This document shows, piece by piece, positions 1-5,102 of a DNA stretch of 5,207 nt; the stretch's first letter is position 1; every line of letters begins with the position of its first letter. A program made the translations under genes and the position numbers. The DNA is from Thioalkalivibrio sp. (lineage in GTDB: Bacteria > Pseudomonadota > Gammaproteobacteria > Ectothiorhodospirales > Ectothiorhodospiraceae): the NCBI GenBank assembly GCA_007120575.1, contig SKNJ01000257.1, positions 1 to 5,207 of the forward strand, given 5' to 3'. The notes beneath the pieces were generated by a model. The model did no database searches and was not told the origin of the DNA. It saw only the letters and a program-made list of their open reading frames with translations.

Positions 1-497
1 ACTGGGCCGACCGCATGACCCAGGACGACCTGCAGAAGGCCTGCTCCGTGAAGGGCGAGCCGGATGGCGAGACCGCCGGTCGGGTGGTCGCGATGGCGCG
101 AGCCTCCTACGAGGCGCCGGAGGGCGAGATCCCGCTGGGTGACTGGCGTCGTGGCGCCGAACTGGCGGATTCGGGCTTTGGCTATCGTATGGGCCACCGG
201 AACGATGACCATGGCCAGCGCGAGCCGGGTGGTAACTGCTACAACTGCCACGTGATGGACCCGAGCGTTTCCGTTCAGGGCACCATCGGCCCGAGCCTGC
301 AGAACTACGGGGCGACCCGTGGCGACGGCCAGGCGATCCGCCAGTACGTGCATGCGGTCATCTCGAACCCGCATCAGTACTTCCCCTGCACCGAGATGCC
401 GCGCTTCAACGACAAGCACGAGATCCTGACGCAGGAGCAGATCAGCCACATCATGGCCTATCTGCTGGATCCGGAGTCTCCGGTCAACAACCAGTAA
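1..497 (+). CDS. soxX: SoxX-family c-type cytochrome, first tandem copy (5' end outside window)
   Basis: Predicted small cytochrome subunit of the periplasmic SoxAX complex, which couples thiosulfate to the SoxYZ carrier. Reading from base 3, the frame is already open (W-A-D-R before the first Met). The ATG at 15 aligns with an internal Met of the downstream paralogue, so it is not the true start. Numbering from that Met, a single haem-attachment motif CYNCH lies at residues 75-79. It is followed by GTIGPSL and by a C-terminal EMPRF whose Met128 is the expected distal haem ligand. The protein ends in LLDPESPVNNQ, a tail typical of SoxX. Two further cysteines, C10 and C125, are shared with the second copy. 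Identity to that copy is roughly 65% by manual alignment. The signal peptide is not visible, so soluble versus anchored cannot be decided. No other sox gene is in the window, so a SoxA partner is inferred. A different class-I cytochrome is possible but less likely. Confidence 0.85.
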   Translation, partial: WADRMTQDDLQKACSVKGEPDGETAGRVVAMARASYEAPEGEIPLGDWRRGAELADSGFGYRMGHRNDDHGQREPGGNCYNCHVMDPSVSVQGTIGPSLQNYGATRGDGQAIRQYVHAVISNPHQYFPCTEMPRFNDKHEILTQEQISHIMAYLLDPESPVNNQ

Positions 498-511
498 CGC
501 CGTTACCGGTT
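489..511 (+). repeat. Inverted repeat across the soxX copy 1 stop codon
   Basis: AACC-a-GTAAC, a 3-base centre, then GTTAC-c-GGTT. The two arms are complementary apart from one A/C mismatch. The repeat covers the last codons and the TAA stop. It would form a hairpin at the start of the 3' UTR, possibly protecting the transcript end. It may also be chance, since the stem is short and A/T pairs make up part of it. Confidence 0.35.
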
Positions 512-522
512 GTAATGCAGTT

Positions 523-580
523 GCCGGGGCCATAACCCCGGCCGGGAGCCACCGGGGCTTGCCTCGGTGGCTGTCTTTTT
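523..580 (+). terminator. Double hairpin with intrinsic terminator after soxX copy 1
   Basis: The first hairpin is a perfect 7 bp stem, GCCGGGG (523-529) with CCCCGGC (536-542) and a 6-base loop, with no T run of its own. The second is the real terminator: AGCCACCG (547-554) pairs with CGGTGGCT (565-572). One G-T wobble and two further GC pairs extend it to about 11 bp with a 4-base loop. It is followed by GTCTTTTT ending at 580. This should close the transcript of the first soxX copy and separate it from the second copy. Confidence 0.88.
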
Positions 581-585
581 CGAAA

Positions 586-638
586 CCCTGATCCCTGCGC
601 ATTTCCCCACGCGGGCTCCCTGTGTACAGGGATCAGGG
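586..638. repeat. Perfect 12+12 bp inverted repeat between the soxX copies
   Basis: CCCTGATCCCTG at 586-597 is exactly complementary to CAGGGATCAGGG at 627-638, with 29 bases between. Each arm contains the CCCTG unit twice in tandem. The right arm can instead pair with a nearer CCCTG: TCCCTG (617-622) with CAGGGA (627-632) around the loop TGTA. The repeat lies just after the terminator of copy 1 and about 75 bases before the start of copy 2. It could be an operator for a dimeric regulator, with two spaced sites, or an RNA leader with two alternative folds. No regulator is identified. Confidence 0.7.
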
Positions 639-643
639 CTTCC

Positions 644-668
644 GGCCCGGTGTTCCAAACACCCGGCC
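644..668 (+). repeat. Long near-perfect hairpin upstream of soxX copy 2
   Basis: GGCCCGGTGTT (644-654) and AACACCCGGCC (658-668) pair at 10 of 11 positions around the 3-base centre CCA, with one C/C mismatch. No T run follows, so it does not look like an intrinsic terminator. It could be a leader-RNA stem or a protein-binding palindrome (GGTGTT and AACACC half-sites). Confidence 0.55.
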
Positions 669-683
669 ATGAACGCTTCGAGA

Positions 684-702
684 CGTGCCGCCGGTCGGCA
701 CG
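684..702 (+). repeat. Hairpin abutting the ribosome binding site of soxX copy 2
   Basis: CGTGCCG (684-690) pairs perfectly with CGGCACG (696-702) around the loop CCGGT. The 3' arm ends exactly where the Shine-Dalgarno stretch begins, so the stem could leave the site exposed or, if refolded, mask it. It also makes the GTG at 685 an unlikely start, because that codon would sit inside the stem. Confidence 0.5.
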
Positions 703-709
703 GGAGGGG
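702..709 (+). promoter_or_regulatory. Ribosome binding site fixing the soxX copy 2 start
   Basis: A strong purine run, GGGAGGGG, has its GGGAGG core ending 7 bases before the ATG at 715. This favours 715 over the in-frame GTG at 685. The GTG has no such site, and using it would add ten residues (MPPVGTGGAG) in front of an otherwise good signal peptide. Confidence 0.75.
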
Positions 710-714
710 CAGGG

Positions 715-1395
715 ATGCGTACTACAACACGCATGGCGGCGGGGTTGTCGGCAATGGCTGCCATCGCGGTCATGGCGGGTTGCGATGGGGGCGGTGTGAC
801 GCCCGAACGCGACCTTGCCGCGCTGAGCCCCGATGAACTCGCCGAACACATCATCTTCGAGAGCGACAGCTACCGTCTGGACCAGGAATCCCCGGAGGGC
901 GGGGTCGCCTTCCAGCGCATGGTCCAGGACGAGATCCAGGCACTTTGCTCGCTGAAGGGAGAACCGGATGCCGAGACCGCCGGACAGGTGGTGGCCGCGG
1001 CCCGCAGCCGCTACGCGGCGCCCGAGGGTGGTGCGCGCCTGGGGGACTGGCGGCGCGGCGCGGAGCTCGTACGCTCCGGTTATGGCTACCGCGTCGGCCA
1101 TCGCACGGATGACCACGATCAGCGCGAGCCCGGCGCAAACTGCTATGCCTGCCACCGCCTGGACCCGGCCGAGGACAACTACGGAACCCTCGGTCCCAGC
1201 CTGATGAACTTCGGGCGCACCCACGGGACCGGGTCTGCGGCGCTGGATTACACGCACCGCGTGATCAGCAATCCCCACCAGTTCTTCCCGTGTACCCACA
1301 TGCCACGGTTCGGCGCGAATCGATTCTTGTCCGAGGAACAGATCCGGCACGTGATGGCGTACCTGCTGGACCCGGACTCTCCGGTCAACCAATAA
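715..1395 (+). CDS. soxX: SoxX-family c-type cytochrome, second tandem copy, probable lipoprotein
   Basis: Predicted cytochrome subunit of SoxAX, 226 residues. Residues 1-22 form a signal peptide: basic MRTTTR, then a hydrophobic Ala/Met-rich stretch. It ends in VMAG before Cys23, which reads as a lipobox with Met rather than Leu at -3. Asp24 follows, which in enterobacteria favours inner-membrane retention. Residues 24-65 are an acidic linker. The cytochrome domain has the haem motif CYACH at 143-147, GTLGPSL at 157-163, and HMPRF with likely axial ligand Met196. It ends in DPDSPVNQ, a SoxX-type tail. C78 and C193 are conserved with copy 1 and might form a disulfide. The gene lies between two intrinsic terminators, so it is probably its own transcription unit, with the structured leader at 586-702 as candidate control region. 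Duplicate soxX genes may have different partners or expression. Ordinary secretion with cleavage by signal peptidase I is the main alternative to lipidation. Confidence 0.87.
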   Translation: MRTTTRMAAGLSAMAAIAVMAGCDGGGVTPERDLAALSPDELAEHIIFESDSYRLDQESPEGGVAFQRMVQDEIQALCSLKGEPDAETAGQVVAAARSRYAAPEGGARLGDWRRGAELVRSGYGYRVGHRTDDHDQREPGANCYACHRLDPAEDNYGTLGPSLMNFGRTHGTGSAALDYTHRVISNPHQFFPCTHMPRFGANRFLSEEQIRHVMAYLLDPDSPVNQ

Positions 1396-1425
1396 CCTGC
1401 CACACGGTCGAAGGCCGCCTTTTCG

Positions 1426-1457
1426 AGCCATCGCGGGTTATCCTGCGATGGCTTTTT
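1426..1457 (+). terminator. Intrinsic terminator after soxX copy 2
   Basis: AGCCATCGC (1426-1434) pairs perfectly with GCGATGGCT (1445-1453). A G-T wobble and two GC pairs extend the stem to 12 bp around the loop TTAT. A run of five T ends at 1457. The outer stem AGCCAYCG/CGRTGGCT resembles that of the terminator after copy 1. It ends only 15 bases before the rlmJ start codon. Confidence 0.88.
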
Positions 1458-1461
1458 GTCT

Positions 1462-1468
1462 GGGGGAG
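1462..1468 (+). promoter_or_regulatory. Ribosome binding site fixing the rlmJ start
   Basis: GGGGGAG lies 4 bases before the ATG at 1473. The reading frame is open back to 1290 inside soxX, but the protein family begins at this ATG ([12 protein letters not shown] resembles the family MLSYRHSFHAGN), and the site agrees. Spacing is slightly short. Confidence 0.7.
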
Positions 1469-1472
1469 CGCG

Positions 1473-2387
1473 ATGCTCGGCTATCAGCATGACTACCACG
1501 CGGGCAATTTCGCCGATGTCCACAAGCACCTGGTGCTGTGGCAGGCGCTGGAGGCGCTGCGTGGGCGCGACAAGCCGTTCGCGGCCCTGGATCTGCACGC
1601 CGGGTCGGGGCGCTATGCATTGGGTGGCCTGCGAGCCTGCAAGACCGGTGAGTCCGCCGACGGGATCGGGCGCCTGTGGGAGGCACCCGGAGTGCCCTGG
1701 CCGGCACCGGTCGCGGACTACCTGCAGGCGGTCGCCGCACTGCAGCGAGAGCCGGGCCGACTCGACACCTATCCGGGTTCGCCGCTGCTGATGCAGTCGC
1801 GGTTGCGCGAGGATGACGCGCTGATTGCCTGCGAGATGCACCCGGAGGCGTTTGCCACGCTGAGCCAGACGCTCGCCGGTGACCCGCGTTGCCATGTCCA
1901 CCGGCGTGACGCCCGCGAGGCCGCCCGAGGGCTGTTTCCGCCGCGCCCGCGCCGCGGCCTGGTGCTGCTGGATCCGGCCTACGAGCGTGCGGCGGAATAC
2001 GACGAGGTGGCGGAGATGGTGACGACCATCCGGCGGCGCTGGAATACCGGGATCATCCTGGTCTGGTATCCGGTCCTGAAGGGGCGTCCGGATCATGCTT
2101 TGCGCGAGCGCCTGCGTGCCGAGCTGGACGACCCGTGGCTGCTGAGTGAACTGCGCGTGGCCGGCGACCCCGAACGGCACCTGGGGCTGGCCGGTTCGGG
2201 GATGCTGGTGCTGCGCCCGCCGTGGCAACTGGAACAACGACTGGTGGAAACGCTGCCGACGGTCTGGCAGGCGCTCGATCCGGAGGGGCGGGGCGGGCTG
2301 TTTCGCGCCGAATCCCTTGAAAACGGAACCGGTGACCCCACCATGCGTCCCGTCAAACCCATTCAAGCCGGACGAACAACGCCATGA
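1473..2387 (+). CDS. rlmJ: 23S rRNA (adenine(2030)-N(6))-methyltransferase RlmJ
   Basis: S-adenosylmethionine-dependent enzyme that methylates N6 of A2030 in 23S rRNA; acts in the cytoplasm on free rRNA. The N-terminus [19 protein letters not shown] is the family signature, with conserved HAGN and ADVxKH. Residues 40-48 (DLHAGSGRY) match the SAM-binding loop. YPGSP at 100-104 and [11 protein letters not shown] at 241-251 are also conserved. The catalytic motif, normally DPPY, reads DPAY at residues 167-170 (codons gat ccg gcc tac). Adenine-N6 methyltransferases stack the target base on the aromatic residue, which is kept. Length is 304 residues against 280 for the E. coli protein as I recall it. 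The extra length is a tail from about residue 280 with no obvious fold, whose codons also carry a heat-shock promoter for htpG. The stop overlaps the htpG start in ATGA. Transcription is unclear because a terminator lies immediately upstream. Confidence 0.93.
   Translation: MLGYQHDYHAGNFADVHKHLVLWQALEALRGRDKPFAALDLHAGSGRYALGGLRACKTGESADGIGRLWEAPGVPWPAPVADYLQAVAALQREPGRLDTYPGSPLLMQSRLREDDALIACEMHPEAFATLSQTLAGDPRCHVHRRDAREAARGLFPPRPRRGLVLLDPAYERAAEYDEVAEMVTTIRRRWNTGIILVWYPVLKGRPDHALRERLRAELDDPWLLSELRVAGDPERHLGLAGSGMLVLRPPWQLEQRLVETLPTVWQALDPEGRGGLFRAESLENGTGDPTMRPVKPIQAGRTTP
2316..2341 (+). promoter_or_regulatory. Sigma-32 type heat-shock promoter for htpG, inside rlmJ
   Basis: CTTGAAA at 2316-2322 matches the full sigma-32 (RpoH) -35 consensus. 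After 13 bases comes CCCCAC at 2336-2341, five of six matches to the CCCCAT -10 core. The spacing is within the range known for such promoters. Transcription would start near 2349, giving a leader of about 35 bases before the htpG ATG at 2384. Its position directly ahead of a classic heat-shock gene makes chance unlikely. The element lies in codons 282-290 of rlmJ, so htpG can be induced apart from rlmJ. Confidence 0.82.
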
Positions 2388-4303
2388 CGGATACGCAGAC
2401 CGAACAAGCCACGGACTCCCGTACCGAGACTCGCCGTTTCGAGACCGAGGTCAGCCAGCTACTGCGGCTGATGATCCATTCGCTGTATTCCAACCGCGAG
2501 ATCTTCCTGCGCGAGCTGATCTCGAATGGGGCGGACGCTTGCGACAAGCTGCGCTTCGAGGCGCTGGCCCAGCCGGAGGCGATCCCGCAGCCGGCCGAAC
2601 TGGCAATCGACGTGGAAGTGGACAAGGATGCGCGCACGGTGACAGTGCGTGACAACGGGATTGGCATGACCCGCGACGAGGTAGTCGAGCATATCGGCAC
2701 CATCGCGCATTCCGGGACCCGGGCCTTCCTCGAGAAGCTGACCGGCGACCAGCAGAAGGACTCGCAGCTGATCGGCCAGTTCGGTGTGGGCTTCTATTCG
2801 TCGTTTATCGTGGCCGACCTCGTGCGCCTTGAGACGCGCCGTGCCGGGACCCCGGAGGACGCTGGCACGCGCTGGGAGTCCGCCGGTGACGGCGAGTACA
2901 CCCTGACGCCCTGTGCGCGCGCCGAGGCCGGTACCGAGATCACCCTGACCCTGAAGGACGATGCCGACGAGTTTCTCGAGCCGTTCCGGCTGCGCCATAT
3001 CATCAGCCAGTACTCCGATCACATCGGATTCCCGATCCGCATGCGCAAGTCGGATGACGACGGCAACCCCACCGACGAATGGGAGACCGTCAACCGGGCC
3101 AGCGCGTTGTGGACCCGACCCCGCGGCGAGATCAGCGAGGAGGAGTACCGCGAGTTCTACAAGCATGTCGCGCACGACTTCGAGGACCCGATCGCCTGGA
3201 CCCACAACCATGTCGAGGGCCGGCAGGAATACACCACGCTGTTTTATATCCCCAAGCGTGCGCCGTTCGATCTCTGGGATCGCGACGCCCGACACGGGGT
3301 AAAGCTCTACGTGAAACGCGTGTTCATCATGGACGACGCGGAGAAACTGCTGCCCAACTACCTGCGCTTCGTGCGCGGGGTGGTGGACTCCGCCGATCTG
3401 CCGCTGAACGTCTCGCGCGAGATCCTGCAGGATAACCGCCTGGTGGATTCGATCCGCTCCGGTTCGGTGAAAAAGATCCTGGGCCTGCTGCAGTCGATCG
3501 CGGACAACGAACCGGACAAGTACGCGGAGATCTGGAAGAATTTCGGGCGTGTTCTGAAGGAGGGCCCCGGCGAGGACTTCGCTAACCAGGAGGCGATCGC
3601 GAAGCTGCTGCGCTTCGCCAGCACCCATAACAGCGACGACACGCAGAATGTTGCACTGGCGGACTACGTCGCCCGCATGCAGGAAGGCCAGGAGGCGATC
3701 TACGTGATCACCGCCGACAGCGCCTCCGCCGCGCGCAACAGCCCGCATCTGGAGGTGTTCCGCAAGCACGGCATCGAGGTGCTGCTGCTGTCCGACCGCG
3801 TCGACGAATGGCTGTTGTCGCACCTGCGCGAATTTGACGGCAAGCCGATCAAGAACGTGGCCAAGGGCGACCTGGACCTCGACAAGATCATTGGCGAGGA
3901 CCCCGATGCCAACAGCGAGGCGACCGGGGACGAGAAGGAGAACGCCCTGGGCGATCTCCCCGAGCGCATCCAGACGGCCCTTGGCGACCGTGTCGACTCG
4001 GTGCGCGCCTCCCGGCGCCTGGTGGAATCGCCCGCCTGCATCGTGCTGGGCGAGCACGAGATGGCGCTGTACCTGCAGGAACTGCTGAAGCAAGCCGGGC
4101 AGGAGACCTTCGGCGGCAAGCCGGTGCTGGAGATCAACCCGAACCACCCGCTGGTCGAACGCCTGAAGACCGCCGAGGGGGACGACTTCAACGACCTGGC
4201 GTCGTTGCTGTTCGAACAGTCCCTGCTGGCCGAGGGCGGGCAGCTGGAGGATCCGTCCGGGTTCGTGTCGCGGCTGAACCGGCTGCTTCTCCAGGACGCC
4301 TGA
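2384..4303 (+). CDS. htpG: Molecular chaperone HtpG (bacterial Hsp90)
   Basis: ATP-dependent dimeric chaperone of the cytoplasm that remodels client proteins, working with DnaK. Length is 639 residues against 624 in E. coli; about ten of the extra residues are an acidic/polar N-terminal leader. The N-terminal GHKL ATPase domain covers about 1-225. It holds FLRELISN (catalytic Glu44, Mg-binding Asn48), DNGIGMT (Asp90 contacts adenine), IGTIAHSGT (104-112) and the lid/glycine loop [10 protein letters not shown] (131-140). The middle domain, about 235-510, holds LNVSREILQ with the ATP-sensing Arg345. The C-terminal dimerisation domain follows and includes [14 protein letters not shown]. There is no MEEVD tail, as expected for bacteria. 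The usual NASDA after the catalytic helix reads NGADA. The start overlaps the rlmJ stop in ATGA and has only a weak GGAC as Shine-Dalgarno. From the internal heat-shock promoter the leader would be short and A-rich. Confidence 0.98.
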   Translation: MTDTQTEQATDSRTETRRFETEVSQLLRLMIHSLYSNREIFLRELISNGADACDKLRFEALAQPEAIPQPAELAIDVEVDKDARTVTVRDNGIGMTRDEVVEHIGTIAHSGTRAFLEKLTGDQQKDSQLIGQFGVGFYSSFIVADLVRLETRRAGTPEDAGTRWESAGDGEYTLTPCARAEAGTEITLTLKDDADEFLEPFRLRHIISQYSDHIGFPIRMRKSDDDGNPTDEWETVNRASALWTRPRGEISEEEYREFYKHVAHDFEDPIAWTHNHVEGRQEYTTLFYIPKRAPFDLWDRDARHGVKLYVKRVFIMDDAEKLLPNYLRFVRGVVDSADLPLNVSREILQDNRLVDSIRSGSVKKILGLLQSIADNEPDKYAEIWKNFGRVLKEGPGEDFANQEAIAKLLRFASTHNSDDTQNVALADYVARMQEGQEAIYVITADSASAARNSPHLEVFRKHGIEVLLLSDRVDEWLLSHLREFDGKPIKNVAKGDLDLDKIIGEDPDANSEATGDEKENALGDLPERIQTALGDRVDSVRASRRLVESPACIVLGEHEMALYLQELLKQAGQETFGGKPVLEINPNHPLVERLKTAEGDDFNDLASLLFEQSLLAEGGQLEDPSGFVSRLNRLLLQDA

Positions 4304-4326
4304 TTGGCCCGGCGTGCCGGCCGGGG

Positions 4327-4375
4327 CGGACGTCGGGAGTTCCGTCCGGAGGTTGCCACGGCCCCTGGCGGGGCC
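4327..4375 (+). repeat. Two hairpins downstream of htpG, no T run
   Basis: CGGACG (4327-4332) pairs with CGTCCG (4343-4348) around 10 bases. GGCCCC (4360-4365) pairs with GGGGCC (4370-4375) around TGGC. Neither is followed by a T tract, so they are not convincing intrinsic terminators; they could stabilise the htpG mRNA end. The 133-base gap between htpG and slyD (4304-4436) holds nothing else I can support, and no clear sigma-70 promoter. Confidence 0.45.
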
Positions 4376-4436
4376 TCGCAATGACGGGCGCGAGCGCGTT
4401 ACCCTATGCGGTTCATGAATCGAGAGGGCCAAGCCC

Positions 4437-4919
4437 ATGCAAGTAGCGCCGAATACCGTGGTATCCATCCACTACACTCTGACCAACGACGCGGGCGAGA
4501 CCATCGACAGCTCCGCCGACCGCGAACCACTGGCTTACCTGCATGGTGCGGGCCAGATCGTCCCCGGGCTCGAGCAGGAGCTGGAAGGCAAGAGCGCGGG
4601 TGACAAGCTGCAGGCCACGATTCCGCCGGAGCTGGGTTATGGCCAGCAGATCGACGCGATGGTTCAGGAAGTCCCGATCGATGCCTTCCAGGGCGTCGAG
4701 TCCGTGGAGCCGGGCATGCAGTTCCAGGCCCAGACCGAGGGCGGCCCGCTGACCGTTACCGTGACCAAGGTCGAGAACGAGACCGCCACCGTGGATGGCA
4801 ACCATCCGCTGGCCGGTGAGACCCTGAACTTCGATGTCGAGATCGTTGAAGTCCGCGAGGCCTCGGCGGAAGAAGTGGAACACGGTCACGCCCACGGCGA
4901 GGGTGGCCACCAGCACTGA
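4437..4919 (+). CDS. slyD: FKBP-type peptidyl-prolyl cis-trans isomerase SlyD
   Basis: Cytoplasmic prolyl isomerase and chaperone that also binds nickel and assists metalloenzyme maturation in enterobacteria. The 160 residues align with SlyD from the first residue: MQVAPNTVVSIHYTL, then PLAYLHGAGQIVPGLEQELEG at 31-51 and the split FKBP fold. About 72-121 is the insert-in-flap chaperone domain (QEVPIDAFQGV, VEPGMQF, VDGNHPLAG). The FKBP fold resumes with LNFDVEIVEVREA. The tail HGHAHGEGGHQH (149-160) has five His but no Cys. It is much shorter than the His/Cys-rich tail of the 196-residue E. coli protein, so metal capacity is probably lower. A Shine-Dalgarno GAGAGGG at 4422-4428 lies 8 bases before the ATG. 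Transcription may come from htpG read-through or from a promoter I cannot identify. FkpB is a related alternative, but the VPxDxFxGV and His-tail features favour SlyD. Confidence 0.93.
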   Translation: MQVAPNTVVSIHYTLTNDAGETIDSSADREPLAYLHGAGQIVPGLEQELEGKSAGDKLQATIPPELGYGQQIDAMVQEVPIDAFQGVESVEPGMQFQAQTEGGPLTVTVTKVENETATVDGNHPLAGETLNFDVEIVEVREASAEEVEHGHAHGEGGHQH

Positions 4920-4925
4920 CCGCGC

Positions 4926-4976
4926 CTGGCCGGCGATGCAGCCGGCCCAGCCGTCAGGTGCCGCAGCTGCCTTTTT
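4926..4976 (+). terminator. Weak hairpins between slyD and its main terminator
   Basis: CTGGCCGGC (4926-4934) pairs with GCCGGCCCAG (4941-4950) with one bulged C. AGGTGC (4956-4961) then pairs with GCTGCCT (4966-4972) with one bulged T and one G-T pair, around CGCA, followed by five T to 4976. The second could act as a minor terminator ahead of the strong one. Confidence 0.4.
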
Positions 4977-4979
4977 CGA

Positions 4980-5008
4980 CCCGCCCTGGCGCCGCCAGGG
5001 CGGGTTTT
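4980..5008 (+). terminator. Strong intrinsic terminator after slyD
   Basis: CCCGCCCTGGC (4980-4990) and GCCAGGGCGGG (4994-5004) form a perfect 11 bp GC-rich stem with a 3-base loop, followed by TTTT (5005-5008). It should end the htpG-slyD transcription and isolate the gene downstream. Confidence 0.93.
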
Positions 5009-5092
5009 GTCGTTCAGGGAGCGCGTGTATGGATGTGCGTCTCCCTGGCGCGAAGCGGTCCATCCACTCGTACCTCTGTGGCGAATTTGCGC

Positions 5093-5102
5093 AACCATGG
5101 TT
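5093..5102. repeat. 10-bp palindrome over the tonB-like start codon
   Basis: AACCATGGTT is a perfect palindrome with the ATG in its centre. It may be chance at this length, or a small operator or an RNA stem affecting initiation. Confidence 0.3.

Noticed and set aside
586..638. The inverted repeat as insertion-sequence ends or a phage attachment site
   Set aside because: Only 29 bases lie between the arms, there is no transposase or integrase and no flanking target duplication is visible.
685..714. GTG at 685 as the soxX copy 2 start
   Set aside because: It sits inside a 7 bp hairpin, lacks a ribosome binding site and would put ten non-hydrophobic residues before the signal peptide. ATG 715 has a strong site.
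567..836. 89-codon plus-strand frame across the soxX intergenic region
   Set aside because: It starts inside the terminator stem, overlaps the soxX signal peptide in another frame and shows no conserved pattern.
484..1431. 315-codon minus-strand open frame opposite soxX copy 2
   Set aside because: It covers a clear cytochrome gene and its leader and has an Arg/Gly/Pro-rich composition with no domain signature. This is a GC-bias shadow.
1248..2366. 372-codon minus-strand open frame opposite rlmJ
   Set aside because: It is antisense to a confident RlmJ with no recognisable motif. Its Gln/Arg/Pro-rich composition is that of a shadow.
4353..4406. Sigma-70 promoter for slyD (TTGCCA at 4353, TACCCT near 4400)
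   Set aside because: TTGCCA has no fitting -10 at 16-18 bases, and TACCCT has no fitting -35.
2459..4468. 669-codon open frame on the minus strand opposite htpG
   Set aside because: It lies antisense to an unmistakable htpG, has no family resemblance and a composition (Gln/Leu/Val/Arg-rich) typical of the complement of GC-rich codons.
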